Assembly: GCA_003641555.1 (NCBI GenBank)
Contig: QNAT01000013.1
Span: forward strand, 1-11,061
Direction of reading: 5' to 3'
DNA length: 11,061 bases
Origin: Thermotoga sp.
Lineage (GTDB): Bacteria; Thermotogota; Thermotogae; B3-G13
This document shows, piece by piece, positions 1 to 7,273 of this stretch. Numbering within the stretch: the first letter of the stretch is position 1; each line of letters opens with the position of its first letter. Made by a program: the position numbers and the translations under genes. The notes below the pieces were generated by a model. It searched no databases and had not been told where the DNA came from. It saw nothing but the letters and a program-made list of their open reading frames with translations.

Positions 1-4
1 CCAT
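1..4 (-). other. possible start of a divergent minus-strand gene, cut by the window edge
   Basis: Reading the minus strand leftwards, an AGAGGGG Shine-Dalgarno-like element (plus-strand 12-18) is followed after 7 nt by an ATG whose A is at position 4. Only the start codon and one further base lie inside the window, so the product cannot be known. A gene divergent from a transporter operon is often its regulator, but that is only a guess here. Alternatively the left edge is the 3' end of a plus-strand gene, since an in-frame TAG is possible at 5-7. Confidence 0.3.
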
Positions 5-50
5 TAGTTATCCCCTCTTTACTTTTCTTCCATTATATGAGGATAACTAA
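4..50. repeat. 10-bp perfect inverted repeat with 27-nt loop
   Basis: TTAGTTATCC at 4-13 is exactly complementary to GGATAACTAA at 41-50, and a run of six T follows at 52-57. Three readings are open. It could be an intrinsic terminator for a plus-strand gene ending to the left, although the stem is AT-rich and the loop long. It could be a protein-binding operator. In a minus-strand transcript it could be a hairpin whose second arm overlaps the ribosome binding site and the first base of the candidate ATG at 4-2. The arms are clear; the role is not. Confidence 0.5.
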
Positions 51-70
51 CTTTTTTCACCTCCTTTTTG

Positions 71-127
71 GAGTACTTTTTTATATGATGCAACGATACG
101 ATTTCGAGTACTTTTTTTGTGGTGCAA
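71..127. repeat. imperfect direct repeat upstream of the transporter promoter
   Basis: GAGTACTTTTTT occurs at 71-82 and again at 106-117. Each copy is followed by TGCAA at nearly the same distance (89-93 and 123-127), giving two units about 35 bp apart. The second ends 9 bp before the -35 box of the promoter at 137. This position and near-integral helical spacing suit an activator site or curved A/T-tract UP-type DNA. The function is inferred only from location. Confidence 0.4.
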
Positions 128-136
128 TTCGGTCAT

Positions 137-165
137 TTGACATAAAAGTGATTTTCCTGTATACT
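137..165 (+). promoter_or_regulatory. sigma-A type promoter for the transporter operon
   Basis: A perfect TTGACA at 137-142 is separated by exactly 17 bp from TATACT at 160-165, one base off the TATAAT consensus. Transcription should start near 172, giving a leader of about 95 nt before the GTG at 267. The leader contains a TTAACAG direct repeat (208-214 and 226-232) and a GTTAA/TTAAC inverted pair (207-211 and 226-230), but no convincing riboswitch fold or terminator. This is the only strong promoter seen ahead of the six-gene cluster. Confidence 0.8.
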
Positions 166-253
166 ATGTTCAATTTTGAGAAAGGGGGCGATTCAAAACT
201 AAATATGTTAACAGATCTATCGATTTTAACAGGCTAATCTTATCTAAATCTTT

Positions 254-261
254 GGGGGTGA
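254..261 (+). promoter_or_regulatory. ribosome binding site fixing the binding-protein start
   Basis: GGGGGTGA lies 5 nt before the GTG at 267. An in-frame TTG at 252 would overlap this element and have no site of its own, so GTG 267 is the preferred start. The resulting protein begins directly with a signal peptide. Confidence 0.75.
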
Positions 262-266
262 AAATT

Positions 267-1811
267 GTGCTAAGAAAATCGTTTTTTGTTTTGGTGATGG
301 TGCTTTTTGTATGGAGTGGTGTTGTCCTATCCGCTCCACGAACGGGTGGAACCTTCGTTATAGCTTACGAAGGTAATCCTATCAGCTTCAATCCAGATTG
401 GAAGACTGATGATATGGGAGCTGGTATTTATCCAAATATCTTTAGCAAACTCATTACTTTAGATGTAAATTACAATGTTATACCTGATTTGGCTGAGAGT
501 TGGGATGTTTCAAAGGATGGGAAGGTTTATACCTTTCACCTGAGGAAAGGCGTAAAATGGCATGATGGAATTCCTTTCACATCAGCAGACGTTAAATGGA
601 CATTCGATAAGATCATATCGGCAAAAGGAAGTGCATACAATAATCTTGAGAAAGTAAAAGAGATAACCTGTCCGGATGATTACACAGTGGTTATGAAGCT
701 GAAAGAACCTTATGCGCCATTCCTTGGTTTCCTCGCCTGGTATGGAACGTATGTCATGCCCAAACATTTATATGCAGGAACTGATTGGGGAACCAATCCT
801 CACAATCAAAATCCAGTTGGGACAGGTCCGTTTAAATTCGTCGAATGGGTAAAAGGTGATCATGTTACCCTAAAGAGAAATGATAATTATTGGGCAGGGA
901 AACCCTACCTGGATAAAGTGGTTTATAAGATAATTCCTGATTCCAATACTGCTATGCAGGCATTTCTCAATGGTGAGGCTGACTACGATGAGAATAGACC
1001 TGGTCTTCCTTTAATACCTGTATTACAGAAAACGCCCGGAGTTAGGGTTATCATTACTCCTTCGCCCAGTAGATATTACATCTCGTTCAATCTTCGCAAA
1101 GGAAGAAAAACTTCTGTCCTTCTTGTAAGGCAAGCCATCGAATTAGCTATAGACAGAAATGAGATAGTGAAGAAAGTTCTCAAGAACTTTGGAAAAGCGG
1201 CTACTGGATTCTATACCCCTGCTATACCATGGGCATGCGCCCCTGATGTCAAATTACCAGCTATGAATGTAGAAAAAGCAAATGAGCTTTTGGATAAAGC
1301 CGGGTATAAAAAAGATGCAAAGGGCATCAGATTCACTCTCGATCTTCTTTACTTTCAGGAATCTGATTGGGCAGATATGGCTGCAGTTGTAAAGGAAAAT
1401 CTTGCCAAAGTAGGTATTAAGGTCAATCTCGGTGAATACGAGATAGCTACCTGGATCGATAAAGTAGTTAAAGCGCATAATTTTGACTTCGCACTATTAG
1501 ATGGTTTCCAGGGACCGGATCCAGATAACCTGAGATTGAGAGTAGGTACGCATGGTACCCTTCAATTTATGGGTTACAGTAATTCTGAAGTTGATGAGGC
1601 ACTCGATAAAGGTTCACAAATTGCAGATATCCAGAAAAGAAAGCCGTATTATTACAAAGTAGAAAGATTATTAGCCAGAGATTTACCCATATTACCCTTA
1701 GCAGAAGTTGTATATGTCCACATATTCAAAAACTACGTACATGGCCTTCCCATAGAGGAACCTGGTAAGGTTGGCACAGGAAATTATTATCTCGTATGGT
1801 TAAGTAAGTAG
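267..1811 (+). CDS. periplasmic peptide-type substrate-binding protein of an ABC transporter (SBP_bac_5 family)
   Basis: This 514-residue protein would capture the substrate outside the membrane and deliver it to the permeases encoded next. Residues 1-22 form a signal peptide: a basic start with R3 and K4, then a hydrophobic core, with likely cleavage after VLS. There is no lipobox cysteine, so a soluble periplasmic form is expected. The DppA/OppA-family signature spans about residues 75-114 and includes LAESW, the KDGKVYTF strand and KWHDG, followed by SADV. PVGTGPFKF at 183-191 and RQAIELAIDR at 288-297 are also typical. The length is normal for the family. It is first in the operon, 82 nt before the first permease, with a hairpin between that may raise its relative expression. 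Substrate specificity cannot be read from sequence: relatives in Thermotogota bind peptides or oligosaccharides. The peptidase at the operon end favours peptides. Confidence 0.93.
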   Translation: MLRKSFFVLVMVLFVWSGVVLSAPRTGGTFVIAYEGNPISFNPDWKTDDMGAGIYPNIFSKLITLDVNYNVIPDLAESWDVSKDGKVYTFHLRKGVKWHDGIPFTSADVKWTFDKIISAKGSAYNNLEKVKEITCPDDYTVVMKLKEPYAPFLGFLAWYGTYVMPKHLYAGTDWGTNPHNQNPVGTGPFKFVEWVKGDHVTLKRNDNYWAGKPYLDKVVYKIIPDSNTAMQAFLNGEADYDENRPGLPLIPVLQKTPGVRVIITPSPSRYYISFNLRKGRKTSVLLVRQAIELAIDRNEIVKKVLKNFGKAATGFYTPAIPWACAPDVKLPAMNVEKANELLDKAGYKKDAKGIRFTLDLLYFQESDWADMAAVVKENLAKVGIKVNLGEYEIATWIDKVVKAHNFDFALLDGFQGPDPDNLRLRVGTHGTLQFMGYSNSEVDEALDKGSQIADIQKRKPYYYKVERLLARDLPILPLAEVVYVHIFKNYVHGLPIEEPGKVGTGNYYLVWLSK

Positions 1812-1829
1812 ATAATTCTCTAAAACTTC

Positions 1830-1869
1830 AAATGGCGGTGGATTTCTTAAAGATCATCCACCGTCATTT
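1830..1869 (+). terminator. intercistronic hairpin after the binding-protein gene (not a full intrinsic terminator)
   Basis: The arms at 1830-1843 and 1856-1869 form a 14-bp stem with a single G-U pair (1835/1864) and a 12-nt loop. No U-run follows; instead the ribosome binding site of the next gene begins 11 nt later. Such a stem typically protects the 3' end of the upstream message or causes partial termination, giving more binding protein than permease. The structure is read directly; the effect is inferred. Confidence 0.7.
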
Positions 1870-1893
1870 CATGTAAAGTGAGGAGGTTGGTAA

Positions 1894-2868
1894 TTGTCAG
1901 GTTTTGTTAGATTTATTACAAGGCGTGTTATTAGTATAATTCCAATGGTCTTGTTGATCGTACTCATCAATTTCTTTATAATACATTTAGCTCCTGGGAA
2001 TCCTGCTCAGATAATATCAGGCTTAGAGCAACCTTCTCAAGAAGTGATCAAAGCATTAGAACATAGATATGGTCTTGATAAGCCTTTGGTCGTTCAGCTA
2101 GGAATCTATTTTAAGAATGCACTCAAAGGTGATCTTGGCTACTCATACATATACAGCGAACCCGTGATAACCCTCATTAAGGAACGTATAGGAGCTACTC
2201 TGTTACTTACGCTTACCAGCGCTGTTTTGGCATTTATTAGTGGCACACTGCTCGCTGCATGGTCCAGCAGATACAAAAAGGGTATCCTTGATTCTATACT
2301 CTCTATATTATCTTATGTATTATATGCCATGCCATCATTTTGGTTAGCCCTCATACTCATATTGATTTTCTCTTCCAATCTGAGATGGTTTCCTACCGCT
2401 GGAATGTTTAATGTACGATTGAGCCTACATGGATTCTCGAGATTTGGTGACATCTTATACCATCTTTTCCTGCCTGTACTCACTCTCACGTTAATACAGA
2501 TCCCAGTATACTTTAGGGTTACTCGCTCTTCAATATTTCAGGTAAGTAGAGATGAATACATATTAACGATGACCGCTGCTGGACTCGAGAGGAAGAAAAT
2601 ATTCAACAAATATGTACTTAAGAATGCTATTCTTCCGAGTGTGACGATCTTTGGATTAACACTTGGTTATGCAATAACCGGATCTGCGCTTGTAGAGATC
2701 GTTTTCGCATGGCCTGGTATGGGCAGACTCATGTTGGATGCCGTGTTCAAGAGGGACTATAATTTGCTTTTAGGAATCTATTTCGTATTAGCTGTGTGTA
2801 TTTGTATAGCAATTCTGCTCACAGACGTATTTTATGCAATTTTAGATCCCAGAATAAGGTATAAATAA
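1894..2868 (+). CDS. ABC transporter permease, DppB/OppB type
   Basis: This 324-residue integral membrane protein is one half of the translocation pore. The TTG start is supported by AGGAGG at 1881-1886, 7 nt upstream, and by a family-typical N-terminus: basic residues, a first membrane helix at about 10-31, then APGNPA. Further hydrophobic segments lie near residues 101-121, 131-160, 190-205, 248-272 and 291-312. The cytoplasmic EAA loop that docks on the ATPase is at about 226-248 (from TAAGLERKKIF to the NAILP element). VEIVFAWPGMGRL at 267-279 and DPRIRY at 318-323 are hallmarks of the DppB family. The gene is complete and lies 21 nt before its partner permease. The orthologue could be called dppB, oppB or appB; specificity does not reside here, so no symbol is assigned. 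Confidence 0.93.
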   Translation: MSGFVRFITRRVISIIPMVLLIVLINFFIIHLAPGNPAQIISGLEQPSQEVIKALEHRYGLDKPLVVQLGIYFKNALKGDLGYSYIYSEPVITLIKERIGATLLLTLTSAVLAFISGTLLAAWSSRYKKGILDSILSILSYVLYAMPSFWLALILILIFSSNLRWFPTAGMFNVRLSLHGFSRFGDILYHLFLPVLTLTLIQIPVYFRVTRSSIFQVSRDEYILTMTAAGLERKKIFNKYVLKNAILPSVTIFGLTLGYAITGSALVEIVFAWPGMGRLMLDAVFKRDYNLLLGIYFVLAVCICIAILLTDVFYAILDPRIRYK

Positions 2869-2889
2869 TCATGCTATGGATGAACTACA

Positions 2890-3777
2890 ATGCAAAGTGA
2901 AAAAGTCATGATCAAAAGAAAAAGTAACAATATAATAAAATTCTGGCATAGTTATAGGCAAAGCCTTTACGGACTCATTGGATTTGCTATATTATTGATC
3001 TTTATCATCGTAGCTCTCTTCGCCCCTATTATATCTCCATACAATCCACATGCCATGAAAGGAGAGGTATTGTTATCCCCCTCTCTTTCTCACCTCATGG
3101 GGACAGATCACTTAGGAAGAGATGTATTCAGTAGAATCGTGTATGGTACCAGGGTTTCTCTATCCGTCGGCTTTATCGCTGCCGGACTATCTGCAATCAT
3201 AGGAATATTCATAGGTTCATTTTCGGGATACTATGGCGGCATCGTTGATGAAATAGTGGATAAAATCGTTGATACTTTCCTTATGATTCCAGCTTTCTTT
3301 TTAATCTTGATAATCGTAGCAATATTCGGTAACAGTATATTTTACATAATGCTCGTTATAGGGTTGACAACCTGGCCTCAAAACGCCAGATTGATGCGTG
3401 CCCAGGCACTCAGTTTGCGAGAAAGGACGTTCGTAATGGTGGCAAGGGCTACAGGAGAATCCAATATCAGGATATTATTTACTCATATTATTCCAAATGG
3501 AATTTATCCCGTTCTTGCTAATACAGCGTTACAAATGGGAGGGGCTATATTAACAGAAGCTGCTTTGAGTTTTCTTGGATTAGGAGATCCAAACTTTGTC
3601 AGCTGGGGAAAGATGATATATCAAGCCAGACCATATATGACTTTCGCCTGGTGGGCTGTGGTATTTCCTGGGATATTCATAGTTTTAGCAGTTGTATCTT
3701 TTTCTTTTATAGGTGATGGTTTACAGTATACTTTTAATCCTAAGCTAAATGTAAAGCAAAAGAAGGTAAGTGCTTAA
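2890..3777 (+). CDS. ABC transporter permease, DppC/OppC type
   Basis: This 295-residue protein is the second half of the pore. It has a short basic cytoplasmic N-terminus and a first membrane helix at about 28-49 ending in APIISPYNP. The family signature GTDHLGRDVFSRIVYG runs at 71-86. The EAA loop is at about 185-204, ending in HIIPNG, followed by SFLGLG at 227-232 and the SWG motif at 238-240. The C-terminus has GDGLQYTFNPK, where the family usually has GDGLRDALDPR. The ATG at 2890 has only a weak ribosome binding site (TGGATGA at 2877-2883). An in-frame ATG at 2908 is possible but less well placed. The stop codon sits one base before the ATG of the following ATPase, so the two are probably translationally coupled. 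Confidence 0.93.
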   Translation: MQSEKVMIKRKSNNIIKFWHSYRQSLYGLIGFAILLIFIIVALFAPIISPYNPHAMKGEVLLSPSLSHLMGTDHLGRDVFSRIVYGTRVSLSVGFIAAGLSAIIGIFIGSFSGYYGGIVDEIVDKIVDTFLMIPAFFLILIIVAIFGNSIFYIMLVIGLTTWPQNARLMRAQALSLRERTFVMVARATGESNIRILFTHIIPNGIYPVLANTALQMGGAILTEAALSFLGLGDPNFVSWGKMIYQARPYMTFAWWAVVFPGIFIVLAVVSFSFIGDGLQYTFNPKLNVKQKKVSA

Positions 3778-3778
3778 C

Positions 3779-4735
3779 ATGTCGTTCATGAGATTAAAAA
3801 ATGTAGATATATCTTATAAATTAGAGAATACTTCTGTAAGGGCTGTGAGATCGTTTTCTTGTGATATAGAAAGAGGAGATATAGTGGGTATAGTTGGAGA
3901 ATCTGGCTCTGGTAAGAGCACACTTGCATTAGGAATAATGCGGCTCTTACCTCCAAATGCTTCTTTATCCGCTGAAACAATGCTATTTGACGGGAGGAAT
4001 ATACTCAGTTTTAATCAAGATGAATTGAGGAAGATAAGGTGGAAAGAGATTTCCGTGGTATTTCAAAAGGCAATGAATGCTCTCAGCCCTGTACATAAGA
4101 TATTCACACAGATGTATGATGTTATAATTGCTCATTCTCCAGATACATCTAAAGGTAAAGCATATAAAATGTTAACAGAACTTTTTAGTAAGGTTAATCT
4201 CCCTTCGAAGGTCTTGAACATGTATCCTCACGAACTAAGTGGTGGAATGATGCAAAGAGTAATGATCACTATGAGTTTGATCCACAATCCTAAGATGATC
4301 ATATTCGATGAAGTAACAACGGCATTGGACGTTATAACTCAAGGACAGCTGTTGGATGAAATAAATAGGCTTGTAAGGGAATTTGGCTTAACTGCTATCA
4401 TAATCACACATGATATAGGAGTTGTTAACGAAGTGTGTAATAAAGTAGCTGTGATGTACGCTGGTGAACTATTAGAATTTGGAAAAGTAAAGGATGTCAT
4501 ATTCTCACCTATGCATCCGTACACGAAAGCTCTTGTTAAATCCCATCCAGATTTAAGAATAGGTAATGAATTAATAAAAGGGATCCCAGGTTCTTTACCA
4601 GATCTTACCGATCCTCCCGGAGGTTGCATATTTTATCCCAGATGTGATGTGCGATTAGATCTATGTAAAAGTGTAAAGCCAGAAGTTAGTGTATTGGGCG
4701 ATCGTATTGTGAAATGTCATCGTATACAGAGGTAA
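3779..4735 (+). CDS. ABC transporter ATPase, DppD/OppD type
   Basis: This 318-residue nucleotide-binding subunit powers import from the cytoplasmic face. Walker A is GESGSGKST at 40-48, the Q-loop Q96, the ABC signature LSGGMMQR at 153-160, Walker B MIIFDE at 173-178, and the switch histidine H211 in ITHD. The C-terminal oligopeptide-transporter extension has HPYTKAL, then PGSLPDLTDPPGGC and cysteines C283, C289, C296 and C313, in the spacing that binds a 4Fe-4S cluster in characterised Dpp/Opp ATPases. The residue after the Walker B glutamate is valine (DEVTTALD) instead of the common proline. The start is placed at ATG 3779, one base after the preceding stop. The in-frame GTG at 3770 is too close to the AAGG element, and ATG 3788 is a further alternative. 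It pairs with the next gene as a heterodimer. Confidence 0.93.
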   Translation: MSFMRLKNVDISYKLENTSVRAVRSFSCDIERGDIVGIVGESGSGKSTLALGIMRLLPPNASLSAETMLFDGRNILSFNQDELRKIRWKEISVVFQKAMNALSPVHKIFTQMYDVIIAHSPDTSKGKAYKMLTELFSKVNLPSKVLNMYPHELSGGMMQRVMITMSLIHNPKMIIFDEVTTALDVITQGQLLDEINRLVREFGLTAIIITHDIGVVNEVCNKVAVMYAGELLEFGKVKDVIFSPMHPYTKALVKSHPDLRIGNELIKGIPGSLPDLTDPPGGCIFYPRCDVRLDLCKSVKPEVSVLGDRIVKCHRIQR

Positions 4736-4740
4736 TTTGA

Positions 4741-5706
4741 ATGACCCAGATATTGGAAGTTAAAAAACTTAAAAAGTATTATCCTATAAAGAAGATCGGA
4801 CGAAGATCTTACGTAAAAGCGGTAGATAACATCTCCTTTTCGGTAAGAAGGGGAAAGATCCTTGGGATTTTGGGAGAAAGTGGTTGTGGTAAATCTACTC
4901 TGGGTAGAGTGATAACGAGATTGGAGATGGAGAACGGAGGAGATATATTTTTTCTGGGTAATAACATATCAGGAATTAATTACAGAAAGATAAAAGATTT
5001 CAGACAAAAAATGCAAGTGATCTTTCAAAATCCTTATGATTCTTTCGATCCAAGAAGGGCAATAATTAAGAGCCTTGAGATTCCTATGAAATTACTCAAC
5101 ATAGGTCAAAACAGGAGGAACAGAATAGAAATTATCATGGATGCTATGGAAAGAGCAAAACTTACCCCTGCTTATGATTATTTAGAAAGATATCCTCACG
5201 AATTAAGTGGCGGACAGCTGCAAAGAATATCAATGCTGCGTTCCATGCTTTTGAAGCCAAATTTTCTTGTAGCAGATGAATGTGTATCTATGCTGGATGT
5301 TTCTGTACGTGCAGAGGTACTGAATATGCTTTTACAATTCCGTTCAGAGCTTGAAACATCGATACTATTTATTACCCACGATATATCTGTAGCAAAGTAC
5401 ATGTGTGACAGAATAATGGTGATCTATGCTGGAAAGGTAATGGAAATAGCTGATGCAAAAGAACTTATATCCAATCCTATGCATCCTTATACTAAAGCAC
5501 TTATATCTTACTCTCCAATTATTTCACCTCAGAGAGAGAAAGATAGATTTACCATAACTGGAGAGGTAGTAACTCCCATAGATCCTCCTGCAGGTTGTCG
5601 TTTTGCGTCGAGATGTCCTTTTGCAAAGGAAATTTGTTATACTGAAGATCCAGAGATGACAGAAATAAGTCCTGGCCATTTCGCTGCTTGTCATCTGATA
5701 GATTAA
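4741..5706 (+). CDS. ABC transporter ATPase, DppF/OppF type
   Basis: This 321-residue second nucleotide-binding subunit has Walker A GESGCGKST at 45-53, the Q-loop Q96 in FQNPYDSFDPR, the signature LSGGQLQR at 155-162, Walker B FLVADE at 175-180, and H213 in ITHD. The D-loop region reads DECVSMLDVS rather than the usual DEPVSALDVS. HPYTKALI marks the start of the oligopeptide-type C-terminal domain, whose cysteines C286, C292, C299 and C317 have the same spacing as in the preceding ATPase apart from the last interval. The ribosome binding site AGAGGT (4728-4733) overlaps the stop codon of the upstream gene and sits 7 nt before the ATG, implying coupled translation and equal stoichiometry. The FQNPYDSFDPR and VSMLDVS elements distinguish it as the F-type rather than the D-type subunit. 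Confidence 0.93.
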   Translation: MTQILEVKKLKKYYPIKKIGRRSYVKAVDNISFSVRRGKILGILGESGCGKSTLGRVITRLEMENGGDIFFLGNNISGINYRKIKDFRQKMQVIFQNPYDSFDPRRAIIKSLEIPMKLLNIGQNRRNRIEIIMDAMERAKLTPAYDYLERYPHELSGGQLQRISMLRSMLLKPNFLVADECVSMLDVSVRAEVLNMLLQFRSELETSILFITHDISVAKYMCDRIMVIYAGKVMEIADAKELISNPMHPYTKALISYSPIISPQREKDRFTITGEVVTPIDPPAGCRFASRCPFAKEICYTEDPEMTEISPGHFAACHLID

Positions 5707-5734
5707 ATCTGATAAACACAAAGGAGGTTTTGGT

Positions 5735-7108
5735 ATGAAAGATGTTCTTAAAGAGATCGTAAAAAGTGTACCAGATTACAAAGTGTTTAAAACGGTTGAT
5801 GAGTTAGATGAATCTTCCAAAGAATTGGCTAAAAGATACTCGAATGAGGTTAGCCTGCTGGAAGTGGGAAGATCTCGAGACAATAATCCAATCTATTGTC
5901 TCAAGATAGGAAATGGAGAAAAATCCGCACTATTATATGCCTTCCCTCATCCCAACGAACCAATAGGCAGTTTGGTATTAGATTACTTATCAGAGAAGCT
6001 GGCATCATCGAAGGAATTGAGAGATGTTTTTGATTTTACATGGTATATAATCAAAGTGGCCGATCCCGATGGTGCGAAGCTCAACGAAGGTTGGTTTAAA
6101 GGCCCTTTCAACCCGTTAAACTACGCTTTGAATTTTTACAGACCAGCAGGTAATCAACAAGTCGAATGGACATTTCCTATAAAATATAAGACACTCGATT
6201 TCAATTCTCCTATTCCTGAGACTAAAGCGCTCATGAATATAATGGAAGAAGCGAAACCAGACTTTATATATAGTCTTCATAATGCTGGTTTTGGAGGTGT
6301 ATATTTCTATATAACCGATGAAGCTCCATTACTATACCCTATATTCGAAAAGGCTTACAAGGATTTAAACTTGCCGGCAAGTCTGGGAGAACCAGAAATG
6401 CCTTATGCTGTAAAACTTGCTGATGCGGTGTACAAGATGCCAACGACTGAAGATACCTATGATTACTATGAAAAGTATTCTGATAAGGACCCTGCAGAGA
6501 TAATAAAAAGTGGGACAGCGAGTTATGGTTACGCCAGAAGATTCAACGATAAGATCTTTGAATTGGTCTGTGAGGTTCCCTATTACTACGATCCAAGAAT
6601 AGAAGATCTATCATCGGTCGATAAGATCAGGCGTGACCTGGTATTGAAAAACATAGATACAATGCAACATAATTACGAAGATCTTGAAAACATATACAAT
6701 ACGGTAAAGAATAAGCTCATAGTCAAAACTCCCATGCAACAGGCTATAGATTACTTTTTAGATTCTGCAAAGAAATCTATTCCTGCAGAGAAAAAATGGG
6801 CACAGCAAGCTAAAGAGCTTGGAAGAAAGGCAACGGTTGCAGAAGAGTTCGATAATGAATTGGTGTCGAAATTTTACAGGATGTTGATATGGGGTATGTT
6901 CAGAAGAATGCTGCTCATTAACTATGAAGCGAGCAAAGACATGGATCTAAAAAGCGCAGCAGATGATGTTTATCAGAAACTTCAATCCTTGAATGAAAAA
7001 CTCGAAAAAGGGCTAAATTATACCGTTATACCAATCCAAAAACTCGTAAAAGTGCAGCTTATGGCTGGATTATACAGCGCCTTACATGTAAAAGAAGGTT
7101 GTAAATAG
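5735..7108 (+). CDS. cytoplasmic M14-type zinc carboxypeptidase
   Basis: This 457-residue protein probably releases C-terminal residues from, or deacylates, the compound imported by the transporter. The zinc site of the M14 family is visible: H72-P-N-E75 in PHPNEPIGS supplies two ligands and H182 in SLHNAGFGG the third. R136 in NFYRPAG is a candidate substrate-carboxylate residue. E280 in LVCEVPYYYDP is in the right order to be the catalytic glutamate. There is no signal peptide and no membrane segment, so it acts in the cytoplasm. Residues from about 300 to the end are a charged, mostly helical extension beyond the catalytic fold, with no motif I recognise. The ATG has a strong AAGGAGG at 5721-5727, 7 nt upstream, and lies 28 nt after the ATPase gene, so it is the last gene of the operon. 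The M14 assignment is firm; exopeptidase versus amidohydrolase or deacylase activity is open. Confidence 0.82.
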   Translation: MKDVLKEIVKSVPDYKVFKTVDELDESSKELAKRYSNEVSLLEVGRSRDNNPIYCLKIGNGEKSALLYAFPHPNEPIGSLVLDYLSEKLASSKELRDVFDFTWYIIKVADPDGAKLNEGWFKGPFNPLNYALNFYRPAGNQQVEWTFPIKYKTLDFNSPIPETKALMNIMEEAKPDFIYSLHNAGFGGVYFYITDEAPLLYPIFEKAYKDLNLPASLGEPEMPYAVKLADAVYKMPTTEDTYDYYEKYSDKDPAEIIKSGTASYGYARRFNDKIFELVCEVPYYYDPRIEDLSSVDKIRRDLVLKNIDTMQHNYEDLENIYNTVKNKLIVKTPMQQAIDYFLDSAKKSIPAEKKWAQQAKELGRKATVAEEFDNELVSKFYRMLIWGMFRRMLLINYEASKDMDLKSAADDVYQKLQSLNEKLEKGLNYTVIPIQKLVKVQLMAGLYSALHVKEGCK

Positions 7109-7185
7109 CTTTTGCTCACACCGTAAAAGGAGTAGATTTTAACTCCCTTGTCTGTTTTCGCCAAAGACGAACAACTACGCAACTT

Positions 7186-7230
7186 CTCTTCACTTGCCTG
7201 TTTGCGTGCAACGCACAGGCATGTGAAGAG
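7186..7230. repeat. long imperfect palindrome (large hairpin)
   Basis: The arm starting CTCTTCAC at 7186 pairs with the arm ending GTGAAGAG at 7230. There are about 20 base pairs, one T-T mismatch (7194/7222), a two-base bulge (7202-7203) and a three-base loop. It is more GC-rich than its surroundings and is not followed by a T-run in either direction, so it does not look like a standard terminator. A dispersed palindromic (REP- or MITE-like) element, a transcript-end stabilising stem for the peptidase message, or a factor-assisted terminator all fit. Confidence 0.7.
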
Positions 7231-7273
7231 ATATTGAAAGCTGAATTTTATCGCAGGATGGATCAAAAATGGG

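Noticed and set aside
37..237. Plus-strand open frame of 66 codons
   Set aside because: It spans the operon promoter and the T-rich repeats, has no ribosome binding site, and its low-complexity Phe/Tyr-rich product looks like translated AT-rich DNA.
205..237. Ten-codon upstream frame in the operon leader (MLTDLSILTG)
   Set aside because: The nearest purine-rich element (181-190) is about 14 nt away, too far for good initiation, and the peptide shows no attenuator-like run of one amino acid.
582..767. Minus-strand frame inside the binding-protein gene, and similar ones within the ATPase and restriction genes
   Set aside because: All lie fully antisense to strongly supported genes and none shows a ribosome binding site or recognisable motif.
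7129..7146. GGAGT/ACTCC hairpin after the peptidase as an intrinsic terminator
   Set aside because: The stem is only 5 bp and the bases that follow are mixed rather than a T-run, so it does not meet the usual criteria.
7018..7266. Minus-strand open frame of 82 codons
   Set aside because: It overlaps the 3' end of the peptidase gene and reads through both arms of the palindrome, with no ribosome binding site; it is best explained as a by-product of the repeat.
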